A DNA stretch of 64,000 nucleotides from an uncultured Alphaproteobacteria bacterium (GCA_902575065.1 CACGPU010000002.1:124001-188000), one strand, 5' to 3'. Counted from the stretch's first letter, positions 18,159 to 28,655 are shown. The notes: a model not told the origin generated them from the sequence alone. Made by a program: numbers and translations.

Positions 18159-20003
18159 ATGAAAACCATCAAATTGTCTTGTGCACATGCACTGTTTAAA
18201 TATTTAATTGCACAAAAAACTATTATTGATGGTAAAAAACTACCATTATTTCCTGGAGCATTTGCAATTTATGGTCATGGTAATGTGGCTTGTCTAGGTC
18301 AAGCAATGGAAGAATTTCAGTCTGATCTCCCAGGTTACAGAGGACATCATGAACAAAGCATGGCATTGACTGGTATTGGCTATGCACGAGCCATGAGAAG
18401 AAAGCAAATTTTTATTGCTACCTCATCTGTTGGTCCTGGAGCTACAAATATGGTTACAGCGGCAGCAGTAGCTATGAGTAATCGTCTTCCAATTTTACTT
18501 CTTCCAGGAGATACATTTGCAAGTCGATTTCCTGATCCTGTATTACAACAAGTTGAAAATTTCAACTCTCCTATAGAAACAGCAAATGATACCTTTAAAT
18601 CTGTTTCCAAATATTTTGATAGGATTACTAGACCAGAGCAAATTCTTGCATCTCTTCCTCAAGCAATTCAAGTGATGCTTGACCCATCAGATTGTGGTCC
18701 TGCTACTATTGCCATGTCTCAAGATGTTCAAGGGGAGTCTTTTGATTATCCTGAGGTTTTTTTTGAAGAAAAAATCCATCAGTTAAGAAGAGTTTACCCT
18801 GATCCAAATCAAATTAAAGAAGCAGCTGATAAATTAAAAAATTCAAAACAACCTATAATAATTTCAGGAGGTGGTGTTCTATATTCTGAGGCAGAACAAA
18901 CGCTTTCTAATTTTGCAAAAAAACACAATATCCCCGTAACTTCAACTGTGATGGGAATTGGATGTATGACTAAAGATGACCCTTATTACATTAGTGCTAT
19001 TGGCGCTCTAGGAGAGGGTTCCTCCAACAACTTATCTAAAGACACTGATTTAGCTCTAGCTGTAGGTACAAAACTTGCAGATTTTACAACAGGCTCATGG
19101 GCAAATTTCGAAAATCCTAATTTTAAACTAATCTCAGTTAATACAGCCCGCTATGATACCACTAAGCATTTAGCGACGCCTGTTATTAGTGATGCAAAAG
19201 TGGGTTTGCTACAAATATCTGAAGCTCTTGGTGATTGGAGGGCCCCTGATATTTGGTATCAAAGAGCAATTAAAGAGAGAGATGGATGGGAAGCATACGT
19301 TGCAAAACAAAGTGGCCCTACAAATCAAGAGGAGCCATCTTACGCTCACGCAGTTGGGGCAATTTATAGAAATTCAGATCCAAGTGATATCGTTGTAACA
19401 GCAGCCGGAGGCCTTGTAGGAGAGGTCGTTCAAGTTTGGAAGCCAAAGGAACTTAATACTTTTGAGACTGAATGGGGTTTTAGCTGTATGGGATATGAAA
19501 TATCAGGAGCACTGGGAATTAAAATGGCTAAACCAGATCAAGATGTCGTTGTATTTGTTGGAGATGGTTCTTATCTACTTAATAATAGCGATATATATAG
19601 TTCGGTTCTCTATGATCAAAAACTAATTATTATTATTTGTGATAATGGCGGACATATGGTTATCAATCGTCTTCAACTAGCTAAAGGAGGTAAGGAATAC
19701 ATTTGTAATCTTCGTGCTGCAAGAGCTACCAATCTTAAATTTGTAGATTTTGAAAATCATGCTAAAAGCATGGGAGCGAATGCTGAGACAGTAAGTTCGA
19801 CCTCAGAGTTAGAGGCTGCTTTCAAAAGAGCTAAAGAGTCTGATAAAACATATGTCATAGCTATAAAAACTCATGGCTATGAATGGTTAGATGGGACAGC
19901 TTTTTGGGAAAGCCCAACGCTTCAAGATCCTATAACTGAAGAAAACAAAAAAGCATTAGATGACTTTGAGTCGGGAAAGAGTAAACAACGTAAAGGCGTT
20001 TAA
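18159..20003 (+). CDS. iolD: 3D-(3,5/4)-trihydroxycyclohexane-1,2-dione acylhydrolase
   Basis: A 614-residue ThDP-dependent enzyme that opens the ring of the diketo-inositol intermediate in myo-inositol breakdown. The match to IolD runs through the whole chain: IYGHGNVACLGQA, SSVGPGATNMVTAAA, RLPILLLPGD, DPVLQQVE, GFSCMGYEISGALG and FVGDGSYLLNNSDIY (ThDP/Mg site). GGAGGAATA just before the ATG at 18159 fixes the start; the open frame extends further upstream. No other iol genes are in the window. The SDR gene follows two bases after the stop. Confidence 0.92.
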   Translation: MKTIKLSCAHALFKYLIAQKTIIDGKKLPLFPGAFAIYGHGNVACLGQAMEEFQSDLPGYRGHHEQSMALTGIGYARAMRRKQIFIATSSVGPGATNMVTAAAVAMSNRLPILLLPGDTFASRFPDPVLQQVENFNSPIETANDTFKSVSKYFDRITRPEQILASLPQAIQVMLDPSDCGPATIAMSQDVQGESFDYPEVFFEEKIHQLRRVYPDPNQIKEAADKLKNSKQPIIISGGGVLYSEAEQTLSNFAKKHNIPVTSTVMGIGCMTKDDPYYISAIGALGEGSSNNLSKDTDLALAVGTKLADFTTGSWANFENPNFKLISVNTARYDTTKHLATPVISDAKVGLLQISEALGDWRAPDIWYQRAIKERDGWEAYVAKQSGPTNQEEPSYAHAVGAIYRNSDPSDIVVTAAGGLVGEVVQVWKPKELNTFETEWGFSCMGYEISGALGIKMAKPDQDVVVFVGDGSYLLNNSDIYSSVLYDQKLIIIICDNGGHMVINRLQLAKGGKEYICNLRAARATNLKFVDFENHAKSMGANAETVSSTSELEAAFKRAKESDKTYVIAIKTHGYEWLDGTAFWESPTLQDPITEENKKALDDFESGKSKQRKGV

Positions 20004-20005
20004 TC

Positions 20006-20737
20006 TTGATTTCTAAAAAAAAAATTGTCCTGATAACCGGGGCTGAGTCTGGTATTGGAAAAAGTACATCTAAAATGTTTGCCAATAATGGTTATAGAGT
20101 ACTAGGAACTTCACTCAAAAAAATTAATTACAAAATTAAAGATATTGAATACTATCAAGTAGATATAACCAATAATTCTCATTGGAAAAGTTTATCGAAC
20201 ACTATCAAAAAAAAGTACGGAAAAATTGATGTTTTAGTTAATAGTGCCGGTGTGAGACTGAGCGGAAATTTAGAGACAACCTCGATGAGTGAATGGACTT
20301 ATCACTTTAATAACAATGTGACTGGCACTTTTTTAGCTTGCAAATATGCATTACCATTGCTCAAAAAAAGTAAGAAATCTTCCATAGTAAATTTAGCTTC
20401 AATAAATAGCATTAGAGGAGCAAAAAATATGTTGGCTTATGCAACATCAAAAAGTGCGATAATATCTTTTACGTCATCTTTGGCTTTGGACTTGTCTAAT
20501 TTCAATATTAGAGTTAATGCTGTTGCTCCAGGTGCTATTGATACCCCAATGCTAGCCTCTTTTAAAAAGGATTTAACAAAAAAGGAATTTGAAAAAAGGA
20601 TGCGTGAAAATCATCCTATTGGAAGGATTGGAAAACCGGCAGAAGTTGCAAGTGTAATTTATTTTCTTGCAAGTGATGCTTCAACTTTCATGACAGGATT
20701 GACCATTCCTGTAGATGGAGGAAGAAGCATAAGATAA
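20006..20737 (+). CDS. Short-chain dehydrogenase/reductase
   Basis: A 243-residue SDR with the classical cofactor motif TGAESGIGKS, NSAG, the catalytic Ser (NLASINS) and YATSK (Tyr/Lys), and a C-terminal GLTIPVDGG. It starts with TTG two bases after the iolD stop, so the two are almost certainly co-transcribed. A role as a cyclitol or sugar-alcohol dehydrogenase feeding IolD is possible; the specificity cannot be read from the sequence. It converges with the GH42 gene. Confidence 0.85.
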   Translation: MISKKKIVLITGAESGIGKSTSKMFANNGYRVLGTSLKKINYKIKDIEYYQVDITNNSHWKSLSNTIKKKYGKIDVLVNSAGVRLSGNLETTSMSEWTYHFNNNVTGTFLACKYALPLLKKSKKSSIVNLASINSIRGAKNMLAYATSKSAIISFTSSLALDLSNFNIRVNAVAPGAIDTPMLASFKKDLTKKEFEKRMRENHPIGRIGKPAEVASVIYFLASDASTFMTGLTIPVDGGRSIR

Positions 20738-20740
20738 CTT

Positions 20741-22690
20741 TTATTTATTGATTTTTAAAATAGTTACATCCGCTTGTTTCATATTTTTTGATCCCAACAG
20801 AATTTCACCTTCAAAAGAGTCAGGTATAACAACATTTTTTTTTCCATAATTGGTAAAAAATAATAGATCACCTCTTTGCCTTACTCTTAAATATTCTGGA
20901 AGTGTAATTGGTTTTAAACCTGCCATAGCCATTTGTTCTTTCATTATTGAACTTAACAATGCTTCATCTGGCCATCCACACAAATAACTTCCTTGGTTCC
21001 CGCTAGTGATAACAGGAAATCCATCTTCTGATTTACCTTCAGAGATGCCTGAGCTGTCTCCTTGTTCTCTCCATACGTGTAACTTTCCCTTCTGACCTTT
21101 CCATTCTACTTCTACAGGAAGTTCATAGGGAAGGGCATCCACTCTTTTAACTTTATAACCAAGTCCCTCTAAGCTTAAGTTTTCCGGAATTTGAAAATTT
21201 CTATCTTTTAATCCTGTTCTTGGACCAGCCAAAATTTTTGCTCCAGAAGAAACCATTTTTTTAAAAGTTTCTGTTTCAAGATGCACAAATGAGGGAACAA
21301 TAATTAGTTTATACCCAGCAAAATCAGCATTCTTTCCAACAATATCCAGAGAGCCACCATTAACTCTAACTGATTTATAAAAATCAATCATCAGACGCGT
21401 GTAGTGGAAATCTTCTGTTTGTCCATCCAGCTCAGTTATCCAACAAGCTTCATAATCATGCAATAACGCAATTTCGGATTTTTGTGTTTCTGGTAAATTG
21501 AGCATTTGTATCTCATTACTTACTTGCATGGCCTCGTGACTACCGATTGCTGGTGTATTATTACGGTACATTAGTCCCGCATGCATTTGTTCTTGGGCAA
21601 AGGGTGCTTGTCTCCAACGAAAATAACTTACAACCTCAGCGTCGTGAGCAAATGCCTCCCATGTCCACATCCTTACAGCACCAGCTACTGGAATAGGATT
21701 ATATCTACCCCAATTAACTGGACCAGGTTGCTGTTCCATTATCCAAAGACGACCCATCCCTCTATAAAGGTCATGATGGTAAGATTGAAAATCAGGATCA
21801 CCAATATTGTAACAATCCTCAAGAAGTTTTTTATCCCCTCTGGCGATAGTTTGCATGTTTTGAAGAAAGCCTAAAGGATAATTGTCCCAAGCAGCAATAT
21901 TTAAATCTTTACATATTTCCCGGTGATCAAATTCTGTAAAGTGACCCATAAAGTTATGACTAATGGGCCTTCCAGGAGAGTAATCATTTAATATTTTCAC
22001 CTGTTGGTAATTAAAATTTTTTACTTGGTCTGAACTAAACTTTCGAAAATCAAAATTATGAGAAGGATTTGCCTCAGTAACTGTTAAGTTAGGAAGTTCG
22101 ATCTCCTCAAAAGAGCGATATTCCATAGACCAGAAAACATTTCCCCAAGATTTATTCAACTCATCTATGTTTTGATATTTTTTTTTAAGCCAAATTCTAA
22201 ACTCTCGCAAAGTAGACAAGCACCAAGAGTATGTTGTTTCATGGCAACCAAACTCATTATCTATTTGCCATGCTTTCACAAAATTATTTTGTCCGTATCT
22301 CTCTGCTAAAGCTTTAGTTATACGTTGACTTTCTTTTTGATAACCAATATGAGAGAAGGAGTAGTGTCTTCGAGATCCAAATTTTCTAGTCTGGCCATTT
22401 TTATCTATGGCAACCATGTCAGGCATTTGGTCAACCAGCCATTTAGGAGGAGTGGCGGTAGGAGTGCACATTACAATCTTTAGACCATTATTTCCTAATA
22501 TATCGACAATCTTATCCAGCCAATTCCATTCAAAAACACCGGAACTTGGCTCGATACGAGACCAAGCAAATTCAGCAATTCTTACCCAACTGATACCATT
22601 TTTGTGCATATTCTCAGCATCGATTATCCACATTTCTTCAGGCCAGTGCTCCGGGTAATAGCATACCCCTAATTCAGGACTCTTAGACAT
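20741..22690 (-). CDS. GH42 beta-galactosidase
   Basis: A 649-residue family GH42 enzyme. The N-terminus has the typical LGVCYYPEHWPE; the acid/base is Glu146 in WQIDNEFG, and the nucleophile is Glu318 in WIMEQQPGPVNW. There is no signal peptide, so it acts in the cytoplasm on imported galactosides. The frame extends upstream into the ATPase gene, but the ATG at 22690 lies two bases after the ATPase stop and matches family length. It is the last gene of the minus-strand glycoside operon. Confidence 0.93.
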   Translation of the reverse strand: MSKSPELGVCYYPEHWPEEMWIIDAENMHKNGISWVRIAEFAWSRIEPSSGVFEWNWLDKIVDILGNNGLKIVMCTPTATPPKWLVDQMPDMVAIDKNGQTRKFGSRRHYSFSHIGYQKESQRITKALAERYGQNNFVKAWQIDNEFGCHETTYSWCLSTLREFRIWLKKKYQNIDELNKSWGNVFWSMEYRSFEEIELPNLTVTEANPSHNFDFRKFSSDQVKNFNYQQVKILNDYSPGRPISHNFMGHFTEFDHREICKDLNIAAWDNYPLGFLQNMQTIARGDKKLLEDCYNIGDPDFQSYHHDLYRGMGRLWIMEQQPGPVNWGRYNPIPVAGAVRMWTWEAFAHDAEVVSYFRWRQAPFAQEQMHAGLMYRNNTPAIGSHEAMQVSNEIQMLNLPETQKSEIALLHDYEACWITELDGQTEDFHYTRLMIDFYKSVRVNGGSLDIVGKNADFAGYKLIIVPSFVHLETETFKKMVSSGAKILAGPRTGLKDRNFQIPENLSLEGLGYKVKRVDALPYELPVEVEWKGQKGKLHVWREQGDSSGISEGKSEDGFPVITSGNQGSYLCGWPDEALLSSIMKEQMAMAGLKPITLPEYLRVRQRGDLLFFTNYGKKNVVIPDSFEGEILLGSKNMKQADVTILKINK

Positions 22691-22692
22691 CT

Positions 22693-23724
22693 TTAGTCGA
22701 TTGAAACACCAGAGGAGTCGAAAAAGTGCTGATGATTTTGATGCCAATCTAGATGAATATTTTCATTAATTTTGATACTACTATTTACATCAAGTTTAGC
22801 TGTGATCTCATTATTCTTTTCCAAGTTTATGTAACATAATAAGTGCTCACCTAAATTCTCTATATGTCTTATAGTTCCTTTGAGTTTACTAGAGTTATCA
22901 TTTGACACATTGAGATGCTCAGGTCTAATTCCTATTTTGGTTGCGCCACTTGGAATATTTAAAGTAGTCATATTTAATTTATGCCCATCCTTTAAATTTA
23001 TCATATTCATTTTTGGAGAACCAATAAACTCAGCAACAAATTGATTTTTCGGAGAGTTATAAAGCTCAATAGGTGTCCCAACTTGTTCAATAATTCCCTG
23101 ATTGATAACAACAATTCTATCTGCTAAAGTCATTGCTTCAACTTGGTCATGTGTTACATAAATCATTGTTGCAGCTAATTGATTATGAAGCTTAGCTATT
23201 TCTATTCTCGTTTGAACGCGAAGTGCTGCATCTAAATTAGATAAGGGCTCATCAAATAAAAATACTTTTGGATTTCTTACTATAGCTCTTCCAATAGCAA
23301 CACGTTGTCGTTGACCACCTGATAATTGTTTAGGTAGTCTTTCAAATAAACTTTCAATTTGCAAAATCTTTGCTGACTCTAAAACTCTACTTTTGATTTC
23401 GTCAATAGGAGTTTTAGCTTGTTTTAATGCAAATGACATATTGTCAAAAACTGTCATGTGAGGGTACAATGCATATGATTGAAAAACCATCGCAACACCC
23501 CTCTCCGCAGCAATAATTTTATTTACAACCTCTCCACCTATAGATATTTCTCCTTCAGTTATATCTTCTAGTCCGGCTATCATTCTAAGGAGTGTGGATT
23601 TACCACAACCAGATGGTCCAACAAAAACAATGAACTCACCAGAGTTAATATCAAGGTCTACTCCATGAATCACTTCAGTTTTATCATAAGATTTTCTTAC
23701 ACTTTTAAGGTTTACTTTAGCCAT
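22693..23724 (-). CDS. Sugar ABC transporter ATPase (MalK/UgpC-type)
   Basis: A 343-residue ATPase with all canonical motifs: Walker [10 protein letters not shown], the signature [14 protein letters not shown], Walker B VFLFDEP and the H-loop VTHDQVEA. It ends in a TOBE-like domain with GIRPEHL. It lies directly upstream of the GH42 gene. The agl-like importer already has an ATPase of its own (25100-26176), so this copy is a good candidate to serve the galactoside importer at 9.7-12.7 kb, which has none (inference). Confidence 0.92.
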   Translation of the reverse strand: MAKVNLKSVRKSYDKTEVIHGVDLDINSGEFIVFVGPSGCGKSTLLRMIAGLEDITEGEISIGGEVVNKIIAAERGVAMVFQSYALYPHMTVFDNMSFALKQAKTPIDEIKSRVLESAKILQIESLFERLPKQLSGGQRQRVAIGRAIVRNPKVFLFDEPLSNLDAALRVQTRIEIAKLHNQLAATMIYVTHDQVEAMTLADRIVVINQGIIEQVGTPIELYNSPKNQFVAEFIGSPKMNMINLKDGHKLNMTTLNIPSGATKIGIRPEHLNVSNDNSSKLKGTIRHIENLGEHLLCYINLEKNNEITAKLDVNSSIKINENIHLDWHQNHQHFFDSSGVSID

Positions 23725-23784
23725 AATACCCCGAAAACTTTAGCATTTTTTGTGTAAATATACATCAGTGACTGTAGATTTAAT

Positions 23785-25107
23785 TTAGGCTAAATACTTT
23801 GAGAATTCAAAATAAGATTTTTTTGGAGTTCGTTTAAAGCTATCGAAATCAACATAGACTATTCCAAATCTCTTGGAATAGCCAAATGCCCATTCATAAT
23901 TATCAAGCAATGACCAAACAAAATATCCCTTAATAGTTGAACCTTCATTCAAACAACATAAAATTTGTTTTAAATGTAAATTAAAAAATTCTATTCGATC
24001 TTCATCATAAACTTCTCCTTTTGAAGTTAGTTTATCGTTATTTGCCATCCCATTTTCGGTAATATATATTGGAATTTTATTATCATATTCTTCGTTTATT
24101 CTTTTAATAAAGTAGCTCAATCCTTCAGGATAAAATTCCCATCCCATATCTGTCTTTTTTAGTGTTCCACTATTACACTCATAATTAACACCATCGTCTG
24201 ATTTTTTATATTTGATTAATGAGCGGGTATAATAATTCAATCCTATCCAATCAATTGGTAAAGATATTAATTCTAATTGTGATTTATAATTTTCTGGTAA
24301 GTATTTTTCTAGAATAGATAAAGCTAATTCTGGATATTTACCTTTAAAGATGGCATCAGAGAACCATCTATTATGAATTTCATCAAAGAGTTTTGTTGCT
24401 TGAATATTTTCTTCATTACTATCTATGGATTGACCGAACTGATTATTTAAAACAATACCAATCTGATGAGTACCACAGGACCTTATTGCTTCAACAGATT
24501 GCGAGTGTGCAAATAAAATATTATGCATAGTTTTAGCAGCTGATTGGATATTTTTAACTCCTGGCGCATGCTGTCCAAGATAATGACTTAACCAAGAAAC
24601 ACACCAAGGTTCATTAATGGTTGAAATTTTTTCGAATTGATCTCCAAATGTTTTTGATATGAAAAAAGATAAATCTCCAAAATGCTTACATGTTTCTTGA
24701 CTTTCCCAACCTTTAATTTTTTGAAATCTTATGGGAAGATCCCAATGATAGATTGTTGGGAAAGCCTCCAAATCGCAATTATTTATCTCTTCTAATAATC
24801 TCTTGTAAAAATCTACACCCTTAAAATTTACATCTTTGTTGTTGTCTGGAAACAATCTGGGCCAAGCAAATGAGAAACGATATGTCTTAAAACCCGCGTC
24901 TTTTATAAGTTTTATATCCTCTTTGAAATATTCAACATGATTACAAGCAAGCCTACCATCAATGCCATTCAATTTTCTCTCAGCAAAATCGTCCCAAATT
25001 GATTTACCGCAATTGCCGTACATCGTCCCTTCAATCTGATAAGAGGAAGTAGCTACTCCTAATTTAAAATCCTTAGTAAACTCTTGTAGAGGAGATAAGT
25101 TAATCAA
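23785..25107 (-). CDS. GH1 beta-glucosidase
   Basis: A 440-residue family GH1 enzyme without a signal peptide. The N-terminal GVATSSYQIEG is typical, the acid/base is Glu166 in STINEPWC, and the nucleophile lies in YITENGMAN. It hydrolyses beta-glucosides or related beta-glycosides in the cytoplasm. The start is a TTG that overlaps the aglK-like gene by eight bases. This places a beta-glycosidase inside an otherwise alpha-glucoside-type transport operon. A 60-bp spacer separates it from the next ATPase gene. Confidence 0.93.
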   Translation of the reverse strand: MINLSPLQEFTKDFKLGVATSSYQIEGTMYGNCGKSIWDDFAERKLNGIDGRLACNHVEYFKEDIKLIKDAGFKTYRFSFAWPRLFPDNNKDVNFKGVDFYKRLLEEINNCDLEAFPTIYHWDLPIRFQKIKGWESQETCKHFGDLSFFISKTFGDQFEKISTINEPWCVSWLSHYLGQHAPGVKNIQSAAKTMHNILFAHSQSVEAIRSCGTHQIGIVLNNQFGQSIDSNEENIQATKLFDEIHNRWFSDAIFKGKYPELALSILEKYLPENYKSQLELISLPIDWIGLNYYTRSLIKYKKSDDGVNYECNSGTLKKTDMGWEFYPEGLSYFIKRINEEYDNKIPIYITENGMANNDKLTSKGEVYDEDRIEFFNLHLKQILCCLNEGSTIKGYFVWSLLDNYEWAFGYSKRFGIVYVDFDSFKRTPKKSYFEFSKYLA

Positions 25108-26176
25108 TTCTAATATTGTTATTAGAATGAAATAAATTAGTTTTGTTTAAATCAAATTTAATTTTAACATCATCACCAACCTTAATTAAGCTATCTCCTG
25201 ATGTCTCAACTACTATTGGGTCACCCTCGTTATCTAAATAAATAAAAGTGTTTGAACCTAATTTCTCCACAACGAAAGCTTTACCTCGAAAATCATAATC
25301 TGAGTCACTAGTAATAATTATATCCTCAGGTCTAATACCAAAAATTATATCAGTATTTTCATTTGATTTAATTGTTTTTGAAATTGTAATCTTTGAACCT
25401 AAAACATTAATTTCAACTTTATTTTTATCTACTGATAAAATTTTAGCATTGACAAAATTCATCTTTGGAGAGCCAATGAAACCTGCGACAAATAAATTTT
25501 TAGGATTATTATATAATTCTATTGGCTTTCCTTGTTGAGAAATCTCACCTTGATCTAATACAACAATCTCATCAGATAATGTCATTGCTTCAGTTTGGTC
25601 ATGAGTTACGTAAACCATTGTTGCATCTAAGTGATCATGTAATTTTGCTAATTCAATTCTCATTTGAACTCTTAAAGCTGCATCTAAATTAGATAAAGGT
25701 TCATCAAATAAAAAGACCTTAGGTTTTCTAGTTATTGCTCTACCGATAGCAACTCTTTGTCTTTGACCTCCTGATAACTGTTTAGGCTTTCTCAGAAGAT
25801 AATCTTCAATTTGTAAAATTTTTGCAGCCTCATGCACTCTATCGATAACTTCATCTTTAGGTCTTTTTTCTAATTTCAGTCCAAATGCCATATTATCAAA
25901 TACAGTCATATGGGGATAAAGAGCATATGATTGAAAAACCATGGCGATATTTCTTTCTTTTGGAGGGAGATTATTTACTTCTTCTCCACCAATCGCTATT
26001 TTACCCGAATTAGTTTCTTCTAACCCAGCTATCATTCTTAATAATGTAGACTTTCCACATCCAGATGGCCCAACTAGTGTTGTGAATGACTGACTTTTAA
26101 TGTTGAGCGAAAAATCCTTTATCACATGGGTTTTTCCAAAAAATTTATTAATTGAGCTTAGTTCTATGTCCGCCAT
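25100..26176 (-). CDS. aglK: ABC transporter ATPase, AglK/MalK-type
   Basis: A 358-residue ATPase with Walker [36 protein letters not shown] and VTHDQTEA, followed by a regulatory C-terminal domain with FGIRPEDI. Its position after AglE, AglF, AglG and a glycosidase matches the agl operon of rhizobia, where AglK energises alpha-glucoside uptake. Its start codon overlaps the stop of the GH4 gene by one base. Confidence 0.88.
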   Translation of the reverse strand: MADIELSSINKFFGKTHVIKDFSLNIKSQSFTTLVGPSGCGKSTLLRMIAGLEETNSGKIAIGGEEVNNLPPKERNIAMVFQSYALYPHMTVFDNMAFGLKLEKRPKDEVIDRVHEAAKILQIEDYLLRKPKQLSGGQRQRVAIGRAITRKPKVFLFDEPLSNLDAALRVQMRIELAKLHDHLDATMVYVTHDQTEAMTLSDEIVVLDQGEISQQGKPIELYNNPKNLFVAGFIGSPKMNFVNAKILSVDKNKVEINVLGSKITISKTIKSNENTDIIFGIRPEDIIITSDSDYDFRGKAFVVEKLGSNTFIYLDNEGDPIVVETSGDSLIKVGDDVKIKFDLNKTNLFHSNNNIRID

Positions 26177-27495
26177 TAGTTTAGGTATCCTAAAAATTTT
26201 GATTGTTTATATATCATAGTATTTAAAAGTTCCTCAGCTTTAATTGCATCATCAACAATAGGATCTGATAAAAGAGCTAAATACGCACCATGTTTTGACC
26301 TATTTAAAATCGCTTCTGTTGTTAATTGTATGACTCCTGTTTGTGAGTTTAAAAGCGCGCCAAATGTTTTAGGATAATTTTTTAATTTCTTACCATTCGC
26401 ACCTTTCTTGTTAATAATAGCTGGTACCTCTACTACAATATCATTTGGTAAATACTCAATTAAATTATTATTTGGGATATTTACTGCATGTTCAAGTCTA
26501 TTGTCATCTTCAATAATACTCTCAATAATTGGCACAACTCTCTCATCAAGTTTTGGTTTGCTATTATCAAAAAATCTACCATACAAAAAGTCATCTTCAT
26601 AAAAATTTAAACATCTATTTTTATATTTTTTATAAAAATCTGAAATCCCATCGTGATCAGCCACGCTAAAAGCCCATTGCATGTATTCTCCTACATGACT
26701 GTCTGTTGTAATGGGAAGATAAGAATATTTTTTAAATAATTCAAAGAAGACTCCTCTTTCAGCTCCAGGGTCTGACTCAAAACCTTCGTGATCATTAATT
26801 AAGTTAGAGTAGTAGCTATTAAATTTATCTCGAATAATTGGATATCCATCTTTGTTGGTATCTTTATATTTGACATCCAATAGGATACTAAAATGATTTA
26901 GTCCACCTGCTTCAAATTCTATATTGCTGAGTTCAGTATTGAGCAATGTTGGTAATTGTCTTTCCATAGAATGAATTTCGTGGCACAAGCCAATTATGTT
27001 AAGATTTGGAAATTTTGTGGTCAGAGCATGACATATTCTTTGCATTGGGTTAGAGTAATTAAATACAAAAGCATCAGGGCAAATTTTTTCTATATCCTCA
27101 CAAATTTCAATTATCACAGGTATAATTCTTAAAGCATGAAATAGACCTCCAGGGCCTCCGTTTTCTCCATAAATTTGTTTAAAACCATATTCAACTGGTA
27201 TCCCCCAATCTTGTTCCCAGAGTTCAAATCTATTTCCAACTTCAATTGAGATTAAACAAAAATCAGCACCTTTGAGAGCTTCGTCTCTAGAAGTAGTAGC
27301 TTCAATTTGAAAATTTACCTTAAGTTTTTCTTTATAATTTTCAGCAATTTTCCTTGTTTTTTCAACTGCCTCTGGCCTTATGTCATGGAGGACGATAGTA
27401 GATCCTTTAAGGATTTGAGATTTATAAAAGTCTCCAATTATCTTCAAACCAAAGTTAGTGCTTCCTGCTCCTATTATTACAATTCTTTTTCCCAT
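26176..27495 (-). CDS. GH4 glycosidase, alpha-glucosidase/alpha-galactosidase type
   Basis: A 439-residue GH4 enzyme with the NAD motif IVIIGAGSTNFG and the metal-binding Cys-His pair in IGLCHEIHSMERQL, a different form from the CHSVQGT of the other GH4 gene in this window. YSNPMQRICHAL and FEAGGLNHFSI match the family. It takes the place held in rhizobial agl operons by the GH13 enzyme AglA, so alpha-glucoside cleavage is the leading guess. The exact specificity is open. Confidence 0.82.
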   Translation of the reverse strand: MGKRIVIIGAGSTNFGLKIIGDFYKSQILKGSTIVLHDIRPEAVEKTRKIAENYKEKLKVNFQIEATTSRDEALKGADFCLISIEVGNRFELWEQDWGIPVEYGFKQIYGENGGPGGLFHALRIIPVIIEICEDIEKICPDAFVFNYSNPMQRICHALTTKFPNLNIIGLCHEIHSMERQLPTLLNTELSNIEFEAGGLNHFSILLDVKYKDTNKDGYPIIRDKFNSYYSNLINDHEGFESDPGAERGVFFELFKKYSYLPITTDSHVGEYMQWAFSVADHDGISDFYKKYKNRCLNFYEDDFLYGRFFDNSKPKLDERVVPIIESIIEDDNRLEHAVNIPNNNLIEYLPNDIVVEVPAIINKKGANGKKLKNYPKTFGALLNSQTGVIQLTTEAILNRSKHGAYLALLSDPIVDDAIKAEELLNTMIYKQSKFLGYLN

Positions 27496-27515
27496 AATTT
27501 ATTTACCTATTATCA

Positions 27516-28655
27516 TTAGCCTTTTACTGATCCAGCTACAAGCCCCCTTATAAAATATCTTTGAAGGGAAAAGAAAATAAATAAAGGTACCGTCATTGAT
27601 ACAAAGGCACCAGTTGTTAAAATTTCCCAATTTTCTCCTCTCGATCCAAGAAGCTCTTTTAACTTTGCTGTTAAAATAATTTCACTTGGATGCTTGTCTA
27701 AAAAAACTAAACCAACAAGCAAATCATTCCATACCCATAAAAATTGCAATATAAAAATCGATGCAAAAGAGGGTATTGATAATGGCACTACTATTTTTAT
27801 AAAAGTATCGTAATGTGTCGCTCCATCAACTCTAGCTGCCTCGATCATTTCGCTAGGTAGTGTTTTTAGAAAATTCCATAATAAAAAAGTAGTTGATGCA
27901 AGACCAAATCCAGTATGTGCCATCCAAATACCAGGATAAGATTTAGCAGAGACACCGAATAATGCCCCAAAGTCATTGTATATTGTTAGTACAGGTATTA
28001 AGCACATTTGCAACGGAACAACAAGAGAGGCTATTATAGTAGCTAATAAAAGATCTCTACCGTAAAATTTCATCCAAGTAAGTGCATACGCAAAATAAGA
28101 ACAGATAATTAAAGGTATTAAAGTTGCAGGAAGCGCTACTGCAAATGTATTTAAAAACGCCTGCCCTAATCCTTCTTTAAGAAGCACCTCTTTATAATTA
28201 TCAAATGTAAAGCTAGGAGGACTCTTGGCGGATACAAAAATTCTTTTGCCTTTTTTCTTTTTAAATTCTTCTCTTGATTTCCAAACATAATCACCATTTT
28301 CAAAAACTGTGATTTCTGTTTCATCTTTAAATAATGCAGTCTCACCAACCTCATATTCATCAATATTCTTAGAGGTAATTCCAAACCGATAAATCTCTTT
28401 ACCCTGATTTTCATCAAATAAATTACTTTTTATAAAATAGTAATCTCCCTCTTTGATCTGGTCCTCTTTACCTTTTGTCCGATATATTTCATTGACCTCA
28501 GTAGTGGTAAACGAGGTCCACCAACCACTTATAGCTAAAACATCTTTATCTCTCAGAGAGCTGATAAATAGACCAAATGTTGGAACAATCCATGCAATTA
28601 CGAATAACAGTAACAAAAGTTGGGAGAATACTGAAGTAAAGGTTAGTTTTTTCAT
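27516..28655 (-). CDS. aglG: Alpha-glucoside ABC transporter permease, AglG-like
   Basis: A 379-residue permease, about 100 residues longer than ordinary MalG proteins because of an insert (~residues 38-140) between the first and second membrane helices. AglG proteins of rhizobia have the same length as I recall it, so the insert is a family trait and not an error. The EAA loop is EAARVDGATHYDTFIKIVVP. Its start overlaps the AglF stop in an ATGA. Confidence 0.87.
   Translation of the reverse strand: MKKLTFTSVFSQLLLLLFVIAWIVPTFGLFISSLRDKDVLAISGWWTSFTTTEVNEIYRTKGKEDQIKEGDYYFIKSNLFDENQGKEIYRFGITSKNIDEYEVGETALFKDETEITVFENGDYVWKSREEFKKKKGKRIFVSAKSPPSFTFDNYKEVLLKEGLGQAFLNTFAVALPATLIPLIICSYFAYALTWMKFYGRDLLLATIIASLVVPLQMCLIPVLTIYNDFGALFGVSAKSYPGIWMAHTGFGLASTTFLLWNFLKTLPSEMIEAARVDGATHYDTFIKIVVPLSIPSFASIFILQFLWVWNDLLVGLVFLDKHPSEIILTAKLKELLGSRGENWEILTTGAFVSMTVPLFIFFSLQRYFIRGLVAGSVKG

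Noticed and set aside
27516-28655. Frameshift or fusion suggested by the ~100-residue insert in the permease
   Set aside because: The frame is intact, and AglG-type permeases are known to be this long with an insert at the same place.
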